NCBI RefSeq assembly: GCF_000737695.1
Contig: NZ_JPRM01000010.1
Coordinates: 1-64,000, forward strand
DNA from: Flavobacterium hydatis
GTDB lineage: Bacteria > Bacteroidota > Bacteroidia > Flavobacteriales > Flavobacteriaceae
Direction: 5' to 3'
Length of the DNA: 64,000 bases
The notes under the pieces are model-generated. The model was given only the letters and a program-made list of their open reading frames with translations. It was not told the origin of the DNA and did not search any database. A program made the position numbers and the translations under genes. How positions within the stretch are numbered: position 1 is the stretch's first letter; the number at the start of each line of letters is the position of its first letter. This document shows, one piece after another, positions 44,877 to 55,922 of the stretch.

Positions 44877-45632
44877 ATGAAACATTATTGGACATTTTTT
44901 GTAATATTCATATCGAATTTTGTATTCTCTCAATGCGATAATATTGAGAAGCTAAAATTAGGTGGAACATATATGTCTAAAACAAATAATTATATTCCGT
45001 TCGAGGTAAAATATAAAGACAGTATTTATCATGATAGTGTCAGCTATCCAAATGATATAAATAAAATCAAAAAATATTCAGATTTCATTCTTTCCAAAGC
45101 AGAAAATTATATTGTGACGCGTGCCAATCGAAGTTTTTATAATAAATTGAAACTTTATGGAGTTGAGGTTAATTATCCTGAATCGAACAGAATAAAGACT
45201 TATGATGATCAATCTTTATATAAACTTTCTAATTTTGAAGTTACATACTGGATTATTTATACTTATGAAAAAGATAAATTTCGATATGCTTTTGGTTTGG
45301 AATTCAATAAAGATGGAAAAATGATTTCTGAAAACAAATTTCCTGATTACGCTAAAAATAAAGATTTTGAAAATTTGATGAATCCATGTAACGCTTTACA
45401 GTTGGTAGAGAACAAAAAGCGTTTTAAAAACAAAAAAGTAGATTTCATCGAATTGAGTTATTTAGACGAAAAAAATTCATTTTGTTGGCTCATCCAGGAG
45501 AAATTTGAAATTGAAAAACTTGGCGTTTCAAAATACTCTCTTGATATGTATTATATAAATGCAAATAATAACAAACTGGAAACCATTAAAAAGAAAAAGG
45601 GAAGTGTGATTGCATGTGGCATTAAGTATTAA
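44877..45632 (+). CDS. secreted hypothetical protein
   Basis: A 251-residue protein with a clear signal peptide (MKHYWTFFVIFISNFVFS, then QCDN), otherwise lysine- and asparagine-rich with mixed strand/helix. No motif is recognised. It follows the YD-repeat protein by 153 bases in the same AT-rich cargo block and may be functionally linked, but nothing in the sequence proves it. Confidence 0.7.
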   Translation: MKHYWTFFVIFISNFVFSQCDNIEKLKLGGTYMSKTNNYIPFEVKYKDSIYHDSVSYPNDINKIKKYSDFILSKAENYIVTRANRSFYNKLKLYGVEVNYPESNRIKTYDDQSLYKLSNFEVTYWIIYTYEKDKFRYAFGLEFNKDGKMISENKFPDYAKNKDFENLMNPCNALQLVENKKRFKNKKVDFIELSYLDEKNSFCWLIQEKFEIEKLGVSKYSLDMYYINANNNKLETIKKKKGSVIACGIKY

Positions 45633-45741
45633 ACTCGGTTTTATTATTTTGTACTACGCTAAGCTAATTAACAAGTTTTAAAAATGCCATTACTTAACAG
45701 CGACTACCGTAATCATTTCATCCGATGTTAATTGGCTGTTT

Positions 45742-48700
45742 TCAAGCCTTTAAGGGTGCAACAGACTTTTCCTGCATCTGAATACCATTATTTTCAATTG
45801 TTTCTTCCTGCTGTGTATTTTCCGGAGTAATAGATAATTGTAACTTCCTCTCAACTGCGGCAAGTTCCGTTTTGAGTTCACTCAAGCGGCTTTCCTTTGA
45901 CCACCCATCGTTTATCACTTCCTGAAGAACAGGCAGGTCTTTTTGTATTTCTGTGATCTTCTTTTTTTCCTGTTCGATATAACCAGGTAATTTCTCCAGT
46001 GCATTAAGGAAGTTCATAGCTGCCAGCTTTTCATCTTTAGCGATTAAACCGTTGTTATAGGTATATTTAATATTGCCCTCACCTTGTATCATAAATCGGT
46101 TTACCCGCATATCTACGCCCTCTTTTTCGGACATTTCTGTTTTGACCAAAAGCGTAAATCCGTATAACGTACCGATTTCTTCATATTGACCTCCGGTACG
46201 TGCTTTCTCTGCAAACTCGTTAAGCTTTGTACCTATTTGTTTAATATCAGCATTGAACGGTAAACTGTCCAATCTCAAAGGATTTTCGATAGTACCGTCC
46301 GGACATTTTTGTATGCGTTGCTGTAAGTTTTCCCAATCAAGGCTCATTCGGTTAAAACGGGATTGAGCGCTTTCAAGTAATTCCGTAAAATCTTGCAGCT
46401 TGTATTTGGCACTGAACTTAGAACGGTTAAACGCCTGTTTTTCGCTTTCCAATCCGGCAATCTGTTTTTCCAGTTTGGCTTTATCCAAAAGGTCGGTATT
46501 TCCCGAAAGTATAGCCACATATTCTGAAAAGTTCATTCCCGATTTTTCGTCCATACTGCCTTCGTCAATAGTCCGTTTGCCCAGATTGTTGTTTTTTAAC
46601 TGGTCTATGAAAAGTTGCTTATTGTATAACAGGTTAAACTTGTAGCTATCCAGTGATTTTTCCACTGCATAAATAATTACATCCACTTTATTACCGGCGA
46701 AGAATTTGGCAATTTCATTGCCCTTGCGCACTGCCCGTCCGTCGCGCTGTGCCAAATCACTTGGTCGCCACGGCGTATCCAAATGGTGAACGGCTACAGC
46801 TCTCTTTTGTGCATTTACACCCGTCCCTAACATGCTTGTAGAACCAAACAGCACACGGATTTTACCCTCGTTCATGTCCTTGATAAGCTCCTTACGCTGC
46901 TTATCGGTCTTGGCTTCCTGTATAAACCGGACTTCGTGTGCAGGTATACTGTGGTCTTCCACGAGCTTGCGTTTGATTTCGGAGTACACATTCCATTCGC
47001 CCGGCTTGTAGGTTCCCAGATCGGAGAAAACGAACTGCGTTCCTTTCTGTGCGTTGTATTGGTTGTAATATTTGGAAATGCTGGTCGCACAATGCGAAGC
47101 CTTGTTATCAGGGTGGTCATCATACCTACCGCTTACCATTCGCATATCAAGCGACATCTTACGGGCATAATCCGTAGCGATGAGCATTTTCGCTTTTTCT
47201 TCGCTTGCACTTAGCTTTGGTCTTCCCAACAGTTCGGCATTTCCTGTTTTGGCAAATTCCATTAGCTTTCTGATAAAATTTTCCTGGTCTGGAGTTGGCG
47301 GTATATTATACAATACCTCATTCTTATTGGGACGGTCAATGCCTATATCTTTTGCCGTCCGATAATCCGTGATTTCTGAATAGAATTGGGCAAGTTCCGG
47401 CACTTTGATAAAGTATCGGAAACGTTCCTTCGCCACAATATTGTTAGCCACCGAAAATTCATAATCAGTTGTTTTTCTTGCATATATAGCCGCCCACGCA
47501 TCAAAAGAGTGAATGCCTTGTTTTTCCATTGCTCGTGGTCGCAGGTATTTGAAAAGCAGGTAGAGCTCAGTTAATGAATTGCTGATAGTTGTACCCGAAA
47601 GAAAGGTTGCCCCCATATCAGCATTAATGCGTTCCTGAATAGTGCGGATAGCAAACAAAAGGTTCATTGCTTTTTGGCTTCCGTCCACGTTACCCAATCC
47701 GGCAACCCTTGTATGTCTTGTGTTAAACATCAGGTTTTTAAATTGGTGGCTTTCATCCACGAACAAATGGTCAATGCCCATCATCTTGAAGTCCACCACA
47801 TCATCCTTTCGGTTTTCAATATCGTGCTGCAGTGTTTTAAGCTTGACTTCAAGGTTTTCTTTCCGCTTGATTACTCCGGCAAGCATACCCCTGGTTACTT
47901 CCTTGCCCTGCGATTGCAAAGCATCGAGGTTACGCTCTACGCTATCCAATTCTATTTCGAGTATTTCCTTTTGTATTTCGGGAGATTGCGGTATCATCCC
48001 GAATTGGTCGTGTGTGAGGATTACACAATCCCAATCGTTATTTTTGATATCCCCAAAAATTCGCAGGCGTTTTTGGGGTGTAAAATCTTCCTTGCCCGGA
48101 AATAGGATTTTAGCGTGTGGATAGGCAGTGCGATAAGCTTCTGCAATTTCGTGAACATTGCTTTTTAGCCCGATAATCATTGGCTTGTTGGCTAACCCCA
48201 AACGCTTCATCTCTTGTGCAGCCGTACACATTACGAGCGTCTTGCCTGCGCCTACTTCATGGTCGCAGATCGCACCATTGTTAAGCTTTATCATCCACAC
48301 GGTGTCCTTTTGGCTGGAATACAGGTCCTCGATACCCAATGCTTTACGGTCCAGTCCCGGAAAATCCTGATGGCTACCGTCATAGTTTGGTCGGACGAAA
48401 CAATTAAAAGTGTCGTTGTATTGGTCGGTCAGCCTGATTTTAAACTCATCGTTTTGGGCGTGAAGCCAGTCGGTAAAAGCAGTGCGGATTTCATCGATCT
48501 TGGTGTTGGCCATCTGTATGGCTTCCATATCCCGTACCTTGACCTCCTGGTCGCCAACCATTATTTTTTTGGTAATGTCCGGTGTGGTATTGACAAGGGC
48601 GTGTTTGAGAAGGGCAATACCATCAAACGTGCGGCTTTCTGCCTTGACAGCATATTTTTCCCATATATGCAAATTCCCCTGATGGCACTTTACCGAAAAG

Positions 48701-51108
48701 TCATCGGAACTTTCCGAATAATTTATAAGTACATCTGCATCGAAAAGATGTGAAGCAAAACGGGCATAAAGGCCTGTGGGTATCCATCGTTCACCCAAAT
48801 TAAAATCGAGTTCCTCAAATTCGATACGTCTTGGTCGGGCTTGATCCAAAACGGTGAGGCTTACTTTAGCTTGGCTGTCTTCAGGATTGTTTTCGAGGTA
48901 GGTTTTGACCTCTAGGGCTTTTTCAACTACGTTGCCTGCAATCCAACGTTCGGATATTTCATATCCCTTTTGCAGGGGATTGAAGTAAATACGACCGTGT
49001 AATGCTTCTTTCAGGGCATCGCCCGTCATACTGCTAATCTCGGTCATAAAGTCCAAATCCACCCACCCGTATTTGTTCAGCGATGCCGCTAATGCTTCAT
49101 CGGGATTGTCAGTTGCAATGGTTGTGGTTGAAAAACTTACAGGATGACTGAATATATCGGCTTTGCGTACAACGCCACCAACGACACGTTCCAAATAAGG
49201 GATTTCCTTACCCGAGCTATCCGTTTTAATGAGCTTGATATTATCGGCACTATTAAGGCTGCCATACCTTTTGACAAAGGCATCGTATAATCGGTTAAGG
49301 TTTTCCCTCTCTTCTTTTTGTTCAGTCTGAAACGTTGCCTCTTTATTGTAGAGCTGTTGGTAAACGTCACGTATATTGATGTACGCTTCTGCTCTGGCTT
49401 TCTGTAAGGTCGGCAACTGCAAAGGATGGAAAACTGCTGTACCGCCTGATGCATCTACATCTTGCAGGTGACCGACCCAGCCATTATCTACAGCAAGGCA
49501 GTCGTTGCGATGGAACGATTGCATTTCGCCACTATACCGAGCAGGTTGGGGAATAACTGGCGTAACAGCATGACTATTCCCTGTGGCAGTCGAAAACAGG
49601 TCGTCGATAGATTCCTGTTTTTTATTTTCGGTTGAGGTATTTGCACTTTTAAGTGCCGGTGTATAGGGTTGCTGCATCGAAGTGAACAGGTTGGTTTGCA
49701 GACCTATCGCACGGCTATTCTTTTTAGTGGTTTGTCTTTTAGCTTTGGGCGTTCCTTTGGGCGGATCAGTCAAAATCGCAGGTTCGCCCATATTTTCAAG
49801 CAGGTCAAAAATGCTTAACTGTTTTAATTCCTGCGGACTTTCCCGATTGGTTACAGGAGTTGGAATAGGTACCTTTTGCTGAATGGGTATATGTTCAACA
49901 ACCGCAGGTGTAGCTGTTGTTTCAATCGGGATTTGTATTATAGGTTCTTGGTTTCGTTCGCCTTTGTACAAACTTACATCCAGGTACTTTCCAAAATCTT
50001 CTGAAAGCATTTGTTTCAAGTCTTTGGCAATTCCCTCAAGGCCTTCCTTATGCGTATAGACTAATGCAGGCTGCCCATAGGCATCGGTATCTAATTTACG
50101 GTCGGTATGTACAATCCTTGTACTGTCCTGAAAGAGTGCATTTCCCGGTGTGTTGTACTCCGTTCGACTGCTTTGGCAAAACAGATTTTCTCTTTCGGTC
50201 AAACTTTGTTTTGCTTTGTTCTTTTGAAGGATAATTAAATCACTGCCAACTGCTGTTCCGGCATAATCCGTAAACAGGTTGTTGGGCAAGCGAACAACTG
50301 ACACCAGATTATTATTCTGCATGAGCGCCCTACGTATCGGCTCATTGTTTGGGCTGTTGAGAATGCCCTGCGAGGTAATGTAAGCCAGAAGACCACCTTC
50401 ATGGAGCATATCAGTACCTTTCAGCAAAAAGTAGTTGTGAATGCTTCGCGCTGCCTGTACTTTTACACTGTCTTTGCTTCTGGAATAGGAAAGATCGAAA
50501 ACGGAAGTGTCACCAAAAGGTATGTTACTGGCTACAACATCATAGCTGTTTTGTTCCTTTTCAGGGATTTCTTCAAAACCGGAAATACGGATATTGCTTT
50601 GAGGATAAAGCTGTTTTAAAATCTTGCCCGTGAGCAAATCCTTTTCGTAAGCAGTAACATTGGCTTTTTGATTTTCTGAAAAGGATTGTATAAATGAGCC
50701 GACACCGGCAGAGGGTTCAAGGAATTTATCAATGTTCAGACCGCTTTCACGCAAGGTTACGGAAATCGCATTTATGACCTGTGGCGGAGTATAAAAAGCC
50801 GTCAGAACGGAGCTTTTCATACTATCAATATATCTGCGGTATTGCTTTTCGTCTTCTGAATTTTCTTTGAGTAGTTGGTGGAGTTCGCGGGTGATCGGGA
50901 AAAGGTCGTGTTCGGGTTTTCTCCAATTATTGATGTCAATTTCATTCGCTATAGGGTTCAACACGAATTTAAGACCGCCAAATCCGCTGTATTGCATCAT
51001 TAGCAGTCTTTCGCCTACGGTGGCTTGTCGTTTCTCCTTTTCCAGTTTAAAAGCAATTCGCAGGGCATCAATGTTCTGTTGGAGATGCTGCTTTTTACTG
51101 AAGCCCAT
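45742..51108 (-). CDS. N6-methylase/SNF2-like helicase fusion (ICE type)
   Basis: A 1788-residue protein. The N-terminal methyltransferase part has EPSAGVGSF (131-139) and NIPFGD (195-200), a variant of the NPPF motif. The C-terminal part is an SF2 helicase with GAGKT near residue 950, DESHQF near 1119 and the motif VI stretch [10 protein letters not shown] near 1458. A coiled coil follows (~1560-1780). Proteins of this kind are standard members of the Bacteroidetes ICE excision/transfer block beside topB. It may act on transferred DNA, possibly protecting it by methylation; this last point is inference. Confidence 0.85.
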   Translation of the reverse strand: MGFSKKQHLQQNIDALRIAFKLEKEKRQATVGERLLMMQYSGFGGLKFVLNPIANEIDINNWRKPEHDLFPITRELHQLLKENSEDEKQYRRYIDSMKSSVLTAFYTPPQVINAISVTLRESGLNIDKFLEPSAGVGSFIQSFSENQKANVTAYEKDLLTGKILKQLYPQSNIRISGFEEIPEKEQNSYDVVASNIPFGDTSVFDLSYSRSKDSVKVQAARSIHNYFLLKGTDMLHEGGLLAYITSQGILNSPNNEPIRRALMQNNNLVSVVRLPNNLFTDYAGTAVGSDLIILQKNKAKQSLTERENLFCQSSRTEYNTPGNALFQDSTRIVHTDRKLDTDAYGQPALVYTHKEGLEGIAKDLKQMLSEDFGKYLDVSLYKGERNQEPIIQIPIETTATPAVVEHIPIQQKVPIPTPVTNRESPQELKQLSIFDLLENMGEPAILTDPPKGTPKAKRQTTKKNSRAIGLQTNLFTSMQQPYTPALKSANTSTENKKQESIDDLFSTATGNSHAVTPVIPQPARYSGEMQSFHRNDCLAVDNGWVGHLQDVDASGGTAVFHPLQLPTLQKARAEAYINIRDVYQQLYNKEATFQTEQKEERENLNRLYDAFVKRYGSLNSADNIKLIKTDSSGKEIPYLERVVGGVVRKADIFSHPVSFSTTTIATDNPDEALAASLNKYGWVDLDFMTEISSMTGDALKEALHGRIYFNPLQKGYEISERWIAGNVVEKALEVKTYLENNPEDSQAKVSLTVLDQARPRRIEFEELDFNLGERWIPTGLYARFASHLFDADVLINYSESSDDFSVKCHQGNLHIWEKYAVKAESRTFDGIALLKHALVNTTPDITKKIMVGDQEVKVRDMEAIQMANTKIDEIRTAFTDWLHAQNDEFKIRLTDQYNDTFNCFVRPNYDGSHQDFPGLDRKALGIEDLYSSQKDTVWMIKLNNGAICDHEVGAGKTLVMCTAAQEMKRLGLANKPMIIGLKSNVHEIAEAYRTAYPHAKILFPGKEDFTPQKRLRIFGDIKNNDWDCVILTHDQFGMIPQSPEIQKEILEIELDSVERNLDALQSQGKEVTRGMLAGVIKRKENLEVKLKTLQHDIENRKDDVVDFKMMGIDHLFVDESHQFKNLMFNTRHTRVAGLGNVDGSQKAMNLLFAIRTIQERINADMGATFLSGTTISNSLTELYLLFKYLRPRAMEKQGIHSFDAWAAIYARKTTDYEFSVANNIVAKERFRYFIKVPELAQFYSEITDYRTAKDIGIDRPNKNEVLYNIPPTPDQENFIRKLMEFAKTGNAELLGRPKLSASEEKAKMLIATDYARKMSLDMRMVSGRYDDHPDNKASHCATSISKYYNQYNAQKGTQFVFSDLGTYKPGEWNVYSEIKRKLVEDHSIPAHEVRFIQEAKTDKQRKELIKDMNEGKIRVLFGSTSMLGTGVNAQKRAVAVHHLDTPWRPSDLAQRDGRAVRKGNEIAKFFAGNKVDVIIYAVEKSLDSYKFNLLYNKQLFIDQLKNNNLGKRTIDEGSMDEKSGMNFSEYVAILSGNTDLLDKAKLEKQIAGLESEKQAFNRSKFSAKYKLQDFTELLESAQSRFNRMSLDWENLQQRIQKCPDGTIENPLRLDSLPFNADIKQIGTKLNEFAEKARTGGQYEEIGTLYGFTLLVKTEMSEKEGVDMRVNRFMIQGEGNIKYTYNNGLIAKDEKLAAMNFLNALEKLPGYIEQEKKKITEIQKDLPVLQEVINDGWSKESRLSELKTELAAVERKLQLSITPENTQQEETIENNGIQMQEKSVAPLKA

Positions 51109-51532
51109 GTTTCTGTATCCATATTGCGATGGTTCCGGTTATTTCGGTATAGAGCAGGGCAAACTCATAACTGTATGCAAAGTCATCGGTTAGCTCGTAT
51201 CTGGAAAACACAGGTGTGCAGACAGGAAACATTTTAAGGGCAAATGGTCTCAGTTCCTCGTCTGCCATAATGGTATCAAACTCATTACAGACAACCTGAA
51301 AAACAGTGTCAAACCTGGAGAAATACAGGTTTTCAAAGAGGATATAATTTGCTATTTCATTGCATTGCACAATGGTATTTCCCGAACTAAATGCGCCATG
51401 GTAAGCATTAACTGCCCATGAGGAACGCTGTTCAATAAACTTTTGGTCGTTTGCTTTTTCGGGAAAGCTGGTATTTAATAGTTCCTGAAGTCGTAATCTG
51501 AAATACGATAGGTCTTTTTCCTGTGTGTTCAT
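51095..51532 (-). CDS. DUF1896 protein
   Basis: A 145-residue helical protein recognised as DUF1896 (typical start [20 protein letters not shown] and a central YHGAFSSG). Its role is unknown, but it regularly precedes the methylase-helicase in Bacteroidetes ICEs. The 3' end overlaps the start of the methylase-helicase by 14 bases, so the two are co-translated. Confidence 0.85.
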   Translation of the reverse strand: MNTQEKDLSYFRLRLQELLNTSFPEKANDQKFIEQRSSWAVNAYHGAFSSGNTIVQCNEIANYILFENLYFSRFDTVFQVVCNEFDTIMADEELRPFALKMFPVCTPVFSRYELTDDFAYSYEFALLYTEITGTIAIWIQKHGLQ

Positions 51533-51648
51533 AGTATAATTTTGTTTAGAATTGGCATGAAACCTAAAATTATAGCACTAGATAAGAGCCTTTGCTGAAG
51601 TTGAATGCTTTGTCTTTGTGAGGCAGGATTTGACGTGATGGACAATAA

Positions 51649-51676
51649 AAAAACCTCTGAGTATTTAGAGGTTTTT
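51649..51676 (-). terminator. terminator after topB
   Basis: AAAAACCTCT pairs perfectly with AGAGGTTTTT over an 8-base loop, 90 bases past the topB stop on the minus strand, with A/T runs on both sides. It separates topB from DUF1896 and the methylase-helicase. Confidence 0.8.
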
Positions 51677-51765
51677 AAGGACTATTTAAAATTATGGCTT
51701 TCTTTACCGTATGGTATAAATGTGGCCCATGATTTCTATTGTGCTACTGGTAGGCTTACTGTCCA

Positions 51766-53850
51766 TTACTTTTTATAGCTTTTATTATTGGCAAACTCAA
51801 AGGAAGTTTCGGCATTATTGTTCAGTACGATGTACGCATCAAACATCTTTCCTACTTTGCTTTTCATCCCCTTGATGAGTGAAGTCTTACCCTTTCTGAC
51901 AAGGCTTTCAATATTGTCTATACCGATTTCCACGCCGCAGACATTGCGGAACTGTACCCAGCTGCAAGCTTCCTCAGGACACTTCACAATTTTGTCACGT
52001 ATAATGAGCTGTTGGCTTTTACATTTCGGACAAATGATTTTTTGCAGGTTGTTTTGGGCAATGGAAGTTTGCAACAATTCATGAGTAATAGATGAAGCGT
52101 AATTTTCCATTTCCTTTTGAAATGTTCCGGCATCTGATTCACTGTTTTCGATTTTCTGCAATGCAAGTTCCCACTGGGCGGTCATTGCCACATCTGCTAT
52201 TTTTTGGTCTTTGACCAATTCATATACCTGCAGTCCTTTTTCTGTTGGTATCAAGGATTTCTTATCCCTTTGGATATAATTGCGTGTAAAAAGCGTTTCA
52301 ATTATCGCAGCTCTTGTCGCCGGGGTGCCGATACCAATATTTTGCAAGACTTTCCGTTCGTCTACATTTTCAATTTCTTTTCCGGCACTTTCCATAGCCG
52401 ACAAAAGGCCTGCTTCGGTATAAAGTACAGGCGGTTTGGTTTTCTTTTCCAAAACGCAAGCTTCTTTTATTTTGAGATCATCGCCTTTTTTCAACTGGGG
52501 CAAATCCTGTACCGGTTCTGTATCATCATCGGAGAAACTACCTTTAATGGAACGCCATCCCGCTTCTATGATCTTACAGCCTTTTGTGGTAAAATCATAA
52601 TGCAATACCTGTAAACTGACATCCGTTAACTCTTTGATGCAGGCTCCGGAAATGGCTTCGAGTAATCGAAAGGCAATCATATCATAAACCGCATTTTCCT
52701 TTGCATTCAACGCTGACGGGATTTTATCAGTAATCAATAATCCATGATGGTCCGTAACTCGCAAATCGTTTACGATACGTTTATTAAAACGACCCCATTT
52801 CACTTGAGATACAGCTCTTTTAATGTTTTCCCTGTTTTGCAAAGCTCTTACAAGGCTGGGGATTTCTGCCCACATATCCTCAGGAATGTATTTGCTTCCG
52901 GTACGCGGGTATGTGATAAACTTTTGTTCGTAAAGGCTTTGAGAAATATTGAGTGTTTCTTCGGCAGAAAGATTCAATTTTTTGTTGGCTTCTTTCTGCA
53001 AGCCAGTAAGGTCGAACAATAAAGGCGGTTGCTCCGTAACGCTTTTGGTTTCTGCCGATGTAACTATTGCCGTTTCACTTCGCTGAATGGCTTTCAGCGC
53101 ATCACCGGCAAGTTTACGGTCTTCCCATTTGATTTTTGAGATACTTTTAAAATCTATCAGCTCTTTGTTATGTGACAACTGTATCTGCCAATAATTCTTT
53201 ATTGAGAAACACCTGTTTTCCAAATAGCGTTTGCATACTAAAGCCAGTGTAGGTGTCTGCACTCTTCCGAGTGAATAAACCCCATTGGCTGCTGCAATGG
53301 AGAGTGCTTGTGTAGCATTGATACCTACGAGCCAGTCGGCACGGCTTCTGCCTTTTGCTGCCTTATATAATCCGTCAAATGCTGCCCCGTCTTTGAGATT
53401 ATCAAAACCTTGTTTAATGGCTTTTTCAGTAAGCGAGCTTATCCAGAGCCTTTCAAAGGGTTTGCTACATTTTAGGTATTCATAAATGTACCTGAAAATA
53501 AGTTCGCCCTCACGTCCTGCATCGGTGGCTACGATAATGCTATTGCTGTTGTTAAAGAGCTGTTCAATGATTTTCAGTTGTTTTAATGCACCTGTATCGG
53601 CCGTATAGGCTTTATCTTTTTTGACCTTTCGGACGGTCAGTAAAAAAGGGTTTGGGAGTATGGGCAGTGATGCTTTATCAAATCCCGTGATCCCGTAATC
53701 TTCGGGCATTCCCAAACCTATAAGATGGCCCAGTGCCCAGGTAACAAAATAGCCGTTACCTGTCAGGTAGCCTTCCTTTTTCTCGAATGCGCCCAACAAG
53801 CTGGCTATTTCCCTGGCTACGCTTGGTTTTTCTGCAATTATTGTTTTCAT
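51766..53850 (-). CDS. topB: DNA topoisomerase III
   Basis: A 694-residue type IA topoisomerase. The Toprim domain is seen in IIAEKPSVAREIA (3-15) and VATDAGREGELIFR (near 108-121). The active-site tyrosine is in FITYPRTGSKYIP (near residue 316). IGTPATRAAIIETL and a C-terminal zinc-like CPKC...CPEEAC segment follow. ICE-encoded TopB is linked to element processing and excision. It ends 5 bases before the DUF3945 stop-side gene and is in the same operon. Confidence 0.93.
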   Translation of the reverse strand: MKTIIAEKPSVAREIASLLGAFEKKEGYLTGNGYFVTWALGHLIGLGMPEDYGITGFDKASLPILPNPFLLTVRKVKKDKAYTADTGALKQLKIIEQLFNNSNSIIVATDAGREGELIFRYIYEYLKCSKPFERLWISSLTEKAIKQGFDNLKDGAAFDGLYKAAKGRSRADWLVGINATQALSIAAANGVYSLGRVQTPTLALVCKRYLENRCFSIKNYWQIQLSHNKELIDFKSISKIKWEDRKLAGDALKAIQRSETAIVTSAETKSVTEQPPLLFDLTGLQKEANKKLNLSAEETLNISQSLYEQKFITYPRTGSKYIPEDMWAEIPSLVRALQNRENIKRAVSQVKWGRFNKRIVNDLRVTDHHGLLITDKIPSALNAKENAVYDMIAFRLLEAISGACIKELTDVSLQVLHYDFTTKGCKIIEAGWRSIKGSFSDDDTEPVQDLPQLKKGDDLKIKEACVLEKKTKPPVLYTEAGLLSAMESAGKEIENVDERKVLQNIGIGTPATRAAIIETLFTRNYIQRDKKSLIPTEKGLQVYELVKDQKIADVAMTAQWELALQKIENSESDAGTFQKEMENYASSITHELLQTSIAQNNLQKIICPKCKSQQLIIRDKIVKCPEEACSWVQFRNVCGVEIGIDNIESLVRKGKTSLIKGMKSKVGKMFDAYIVLNNNAETSFEFANNKSYKK

Positions 53851-53855
53851 ACCTT

Positions 53856-55310
53856 TTACATTTTACGTCCTTTCGATTTAGCAGGTGCGTCGGGTGTTTC
53901 CTGTTGTTCCTGTTGCTTTCTGTTGTTGGGATTTGTTTGACCAGATTCCAGGGGCTCTTTGATTTTCTTGGTTGCCTCATTGGTTTTGCCTTCTGAATTG
54001 ACCGCAGTCTGCGTTTTATGTGCTTCAGTAGGTGTGGCCTGTTCCTTAATCTTGTTCGGATTTTGGAAAGAGAAATCGGTTTTATTGGTTTGCTTGTTGA
54101 AAGTGATATAACCATTATATTCCTTTCCGTTCTTATCAACCAAGCCACTTACATAAACGGTTTGTCCGTCTTTGAACTTTTGGTATTGCTCTTTATCCAG
54201 CTCTTTGTCTCTGAAAGTTTTCGGAACTTCTTGCGATTGGTTTTGCTGGGTGTCCTGCGTCTGTTTGTTGGAGTTGTTCCTGTCGAACTGGAACTCTACA
54301 AAACGCTTGTCGGCATTGAATTGTACGGTTGCATCGAACTGAGTTCCTTTCTTGGAAGTCATTCCTTCTAAATAAAGTGGCTTGCCCTCCATTAAGGTTT
54401 GCTTCTGCTCATCATTAAGTTTTACACCTTTGAGCTCATCAGGGATTTTGATATATTCAGTACGTAATGCCACCAGTTCATTGGTAAGCCTGTCCACACT
54501 GATAATGGAGGGAATGGTCTCGTTTGGATTTTTTATATTGACCAGATTAACAACACGCCCCATATTTCCTGTTTCTAGCAGGTTGTTCTTGTCTGCCTGA
54601 CTGAAGCTATGCCCGAAAAACTCAAAGTTCAGGTTGGGCTCTTTTCGAATTCCGTGAATGGCAACTACTACCTGTCCGTCGTCATTCGATTGCAGCGATA
54701 ATCTGGCGTCCATTCTCGTAACGGCGGTACCCAGGTTTAGGCTTACGGGTACAAGCTCATTTGTCTTGTAACCTTTAAGCAGTGGATCGAGCAGGTTCAT
54801 TTTTTCAAGTTTCTCCTTACTTAATCCCAAGTTGTTCATGGTTTCCCAATCAATCTGTTCCGGTTTGTATTTATACTCACTTGTATCCGGTGTGCTCTGC
54901 GTTGTTTCCATATTATTTTTATTTTCTTGTTTATGATTCTCTACTGGTTCTGTCTTCACTTCGTGCTGCTTCATCAACTTATCACCTTCTGGGGTTGGTT
55001 GATCTACCTGTTTTTGCATTTCTTTTGCAGTATTAATAGCCAATGGTGATGGAACATTGAAGAATGAAAAATTTGTAGGGTTCTTCAGCTGGCTGAAAAA
55101 ATTGGAAAAGAAGTTGGAAAATAAATCTCCTTGCTTATCCACCCGCATGAACTGGTTCTGGTTTTTCTTTGTAGGTTCAACGGTTTCCAGTTTTCCATTT
55201 TCATCAATGCCTTTTACAGCCATAATTTTCATTTTCTCTTTATTCAGCACCAATAATATCTCCGATAGTTGTTCAGGAGACTCTGTTTTTTCTGAAATTT
55301 TTTCGCTCAT
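53856..55310 (-). CDS. DUF3945-family ICE protein
   Basis: A 484-residue protein with the DUF3945/DUF4099 pattern: an N-terminal unit (MSEKISEKTESPEQLSEILL), a central domain with MTSKKGTQFDATVQFNADKR, and a related one with VDKNGKEYNGYITFNKQ, plus a proline/glutamine-rich tail. The C terminus is KSKGRKM. The biochemical role is unknown. It is fixed in the block next to topB and is probably involved in excision or transfer. Confidence 0.82.
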   Translation of the reverse strand: MSEKISEKTESPEQLSEILLVLNKEKMKIMAVKGIDENGKLETVEPTKKNQNQFMRVDKQGDLFSNFFSNFFSQLKNPTNFSFFNVPSPLAINTAKEMQKQVDQPTPEGDKLMKQHEVKTEPVENHKQENKNNMETTQSTPDTSEYKYKPEQIDWETMNNLGLSKEKLEKMNLLDPLLKGYKTNELVPVSLNLGTAVTRMDARLSLQSNDDGQVVVAIHGIRKEPNLNFEFFGHSFSQADKNNLLETGNMGRVVNLVNIKNPNETIPSIISVDRLTNELVALRTEYIKIPDELKGVKLNDEQKQTLMEGKPLYLEGMTSKKGTQFDATVQFNADKRFVEFQFDRNNSNKQTQDTQQNQSQEVPKTFRDKELDKEQYQKFKDGQTVYVSGLVDKNGKEYNGYITFNKQTNKTDFSFQNPNKIKEQATPTEAHKTQTAVNSEGKTNEATKKIKEPLESGQTNPNNRKQQEQQETPDAPAKSKGRKM

Positions 55311-55386
55311 AGTTTAAATTTTTTAAATTCAATCCCGAAAGTAAATGAGGTCTTTGTTGCCTGGTGTTAACTGGTATCAGCTGGCG

Positions 55387-55701
55387 CTATTTGTCATTTA
55401 TTGGCTTTTTTTTAGGCACAGGGGCGATAAAGCTTTCCCTGATCAACTGATGTATATCTGAGAGCTTATAATAAATTTTTCCGCTGATTGTATAATATGG
55501 GAGCTTGCCTGACGAGCGGTATCTTTGGAGTGATCGTGCACTTATCTTGAGCATCTGAAGGACATCCTGACTGTCCAGCAGCTCTTCTCCATCAACAGCA
55601 GTATGCTGATTCTTACCTGTGTTTACCACCTCCATAAGGATGTCGAATCTCTCCATAATTCGCTCCATCCACGCTGTGAATTCCATTCTATCGATATTCA
55701 T
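55387..55701 (-). CDS. excisionase-like helix-turn-helix protein
   Basis: A 104-residue protein with a MerR/excisionase-type HTH: LLDSQDVLQMLKISARSLQR followed by YRSSGKLPYYTISGKIYY. The frame extends upstream to 55761, but the ATG at 55701 (MNIDRMEFTAW) matches similar proteins. In CTnDOT-type elements Xis2c/Xis2d-like proteins of this size control excision and activate tra genes. It is the first gene before DUF3945 and topB and lies downstream of the inverted repeat at 55768-55880. Confidence 0.8.
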   Translation of the reverse strand: MNIDRMEFTAWMERIMERFDILMEVVNTGKNQHTAVDGEELLDSQDVLQMLKISARSLQRYRSSGKLPYYTISGKIYYKLSDIHQLIRESFIAPVPKKKPINDK

Positions 55702-55767
55702 AACCAGTAATTTTGGTTTAACGCCACAAAATTGACAAATGGAAAACTTATTGCTTGCCAAGTCCTA

Positions 55768-55880
55768 CCCATTGGCATGGAAGATTTTTTCTGCAAATCG
55801 TTCTACAAAATGGTGGAATATCGAAGGCTTGGATTGAGTGATCATTACGATAAGTAGGGGCTTTGCCTTTTGCCAATGGG
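55768..55880. promoter_or_regulatory. spaced inverted repeat upstream of the excision genes
   Basis: CCCATTGGCA (55768-55777) recurs as its exact complement TGCCAATGGG (55871-55880), 93 bases apart. It lies between rteC and the excisionase-like gene, whose promoter must be here. In CTnDOT RteC binds inverted half-sites upstream of the excision promoter, so these are candidate RteC sites. Confidence 0.4.
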
Positions 55881-55897
55881 CAGACATGGGCAATAAA

Positions 55898-55922
55898 AAA
55901 GCAGTGCTGTCGGCACTGCTTT
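55898..55922 (-). terminator. terminator after rteC
   Basis: AAAGCAGTGC pairs perfectly with GCACTGCTTT around a 5-base loop, beginning 26 bases past the rteC stop on the minus strand, with a T run next to it. Confidence 0.85.

Noticed and set aside
41062..45741. A true integron
   Set aside because: Spacer motifs and one GTTAGGC-like site suggested attC, but there is no integrase, no attI, and only two spacers clearly share the motif; it is kept only as a cassette-like observation.
47642..48124. A real gene antisense to the methylase-helicase
   Set aside because: Several long plus-strand open frames lie opposite this gene, but they have shadow-like composition, no start context and no recognisable domain.
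45742..51108. A BREX or DISARM defence system based on the methylase-helicase
   Set aside because: Large methylase and helicase domains suggested it, but no other BREX or DISARM gene is nearby, and the DUF1896-topB-DUF3945-rteC context shows it is a standard ICE backbone gene.
52204..52614. A real gene antisense to topB
   Set aside because: The frame is phenylalanine-rich because it mirrors lysine/glutamate-rich helices of the topoisomerase; it has no independent support.
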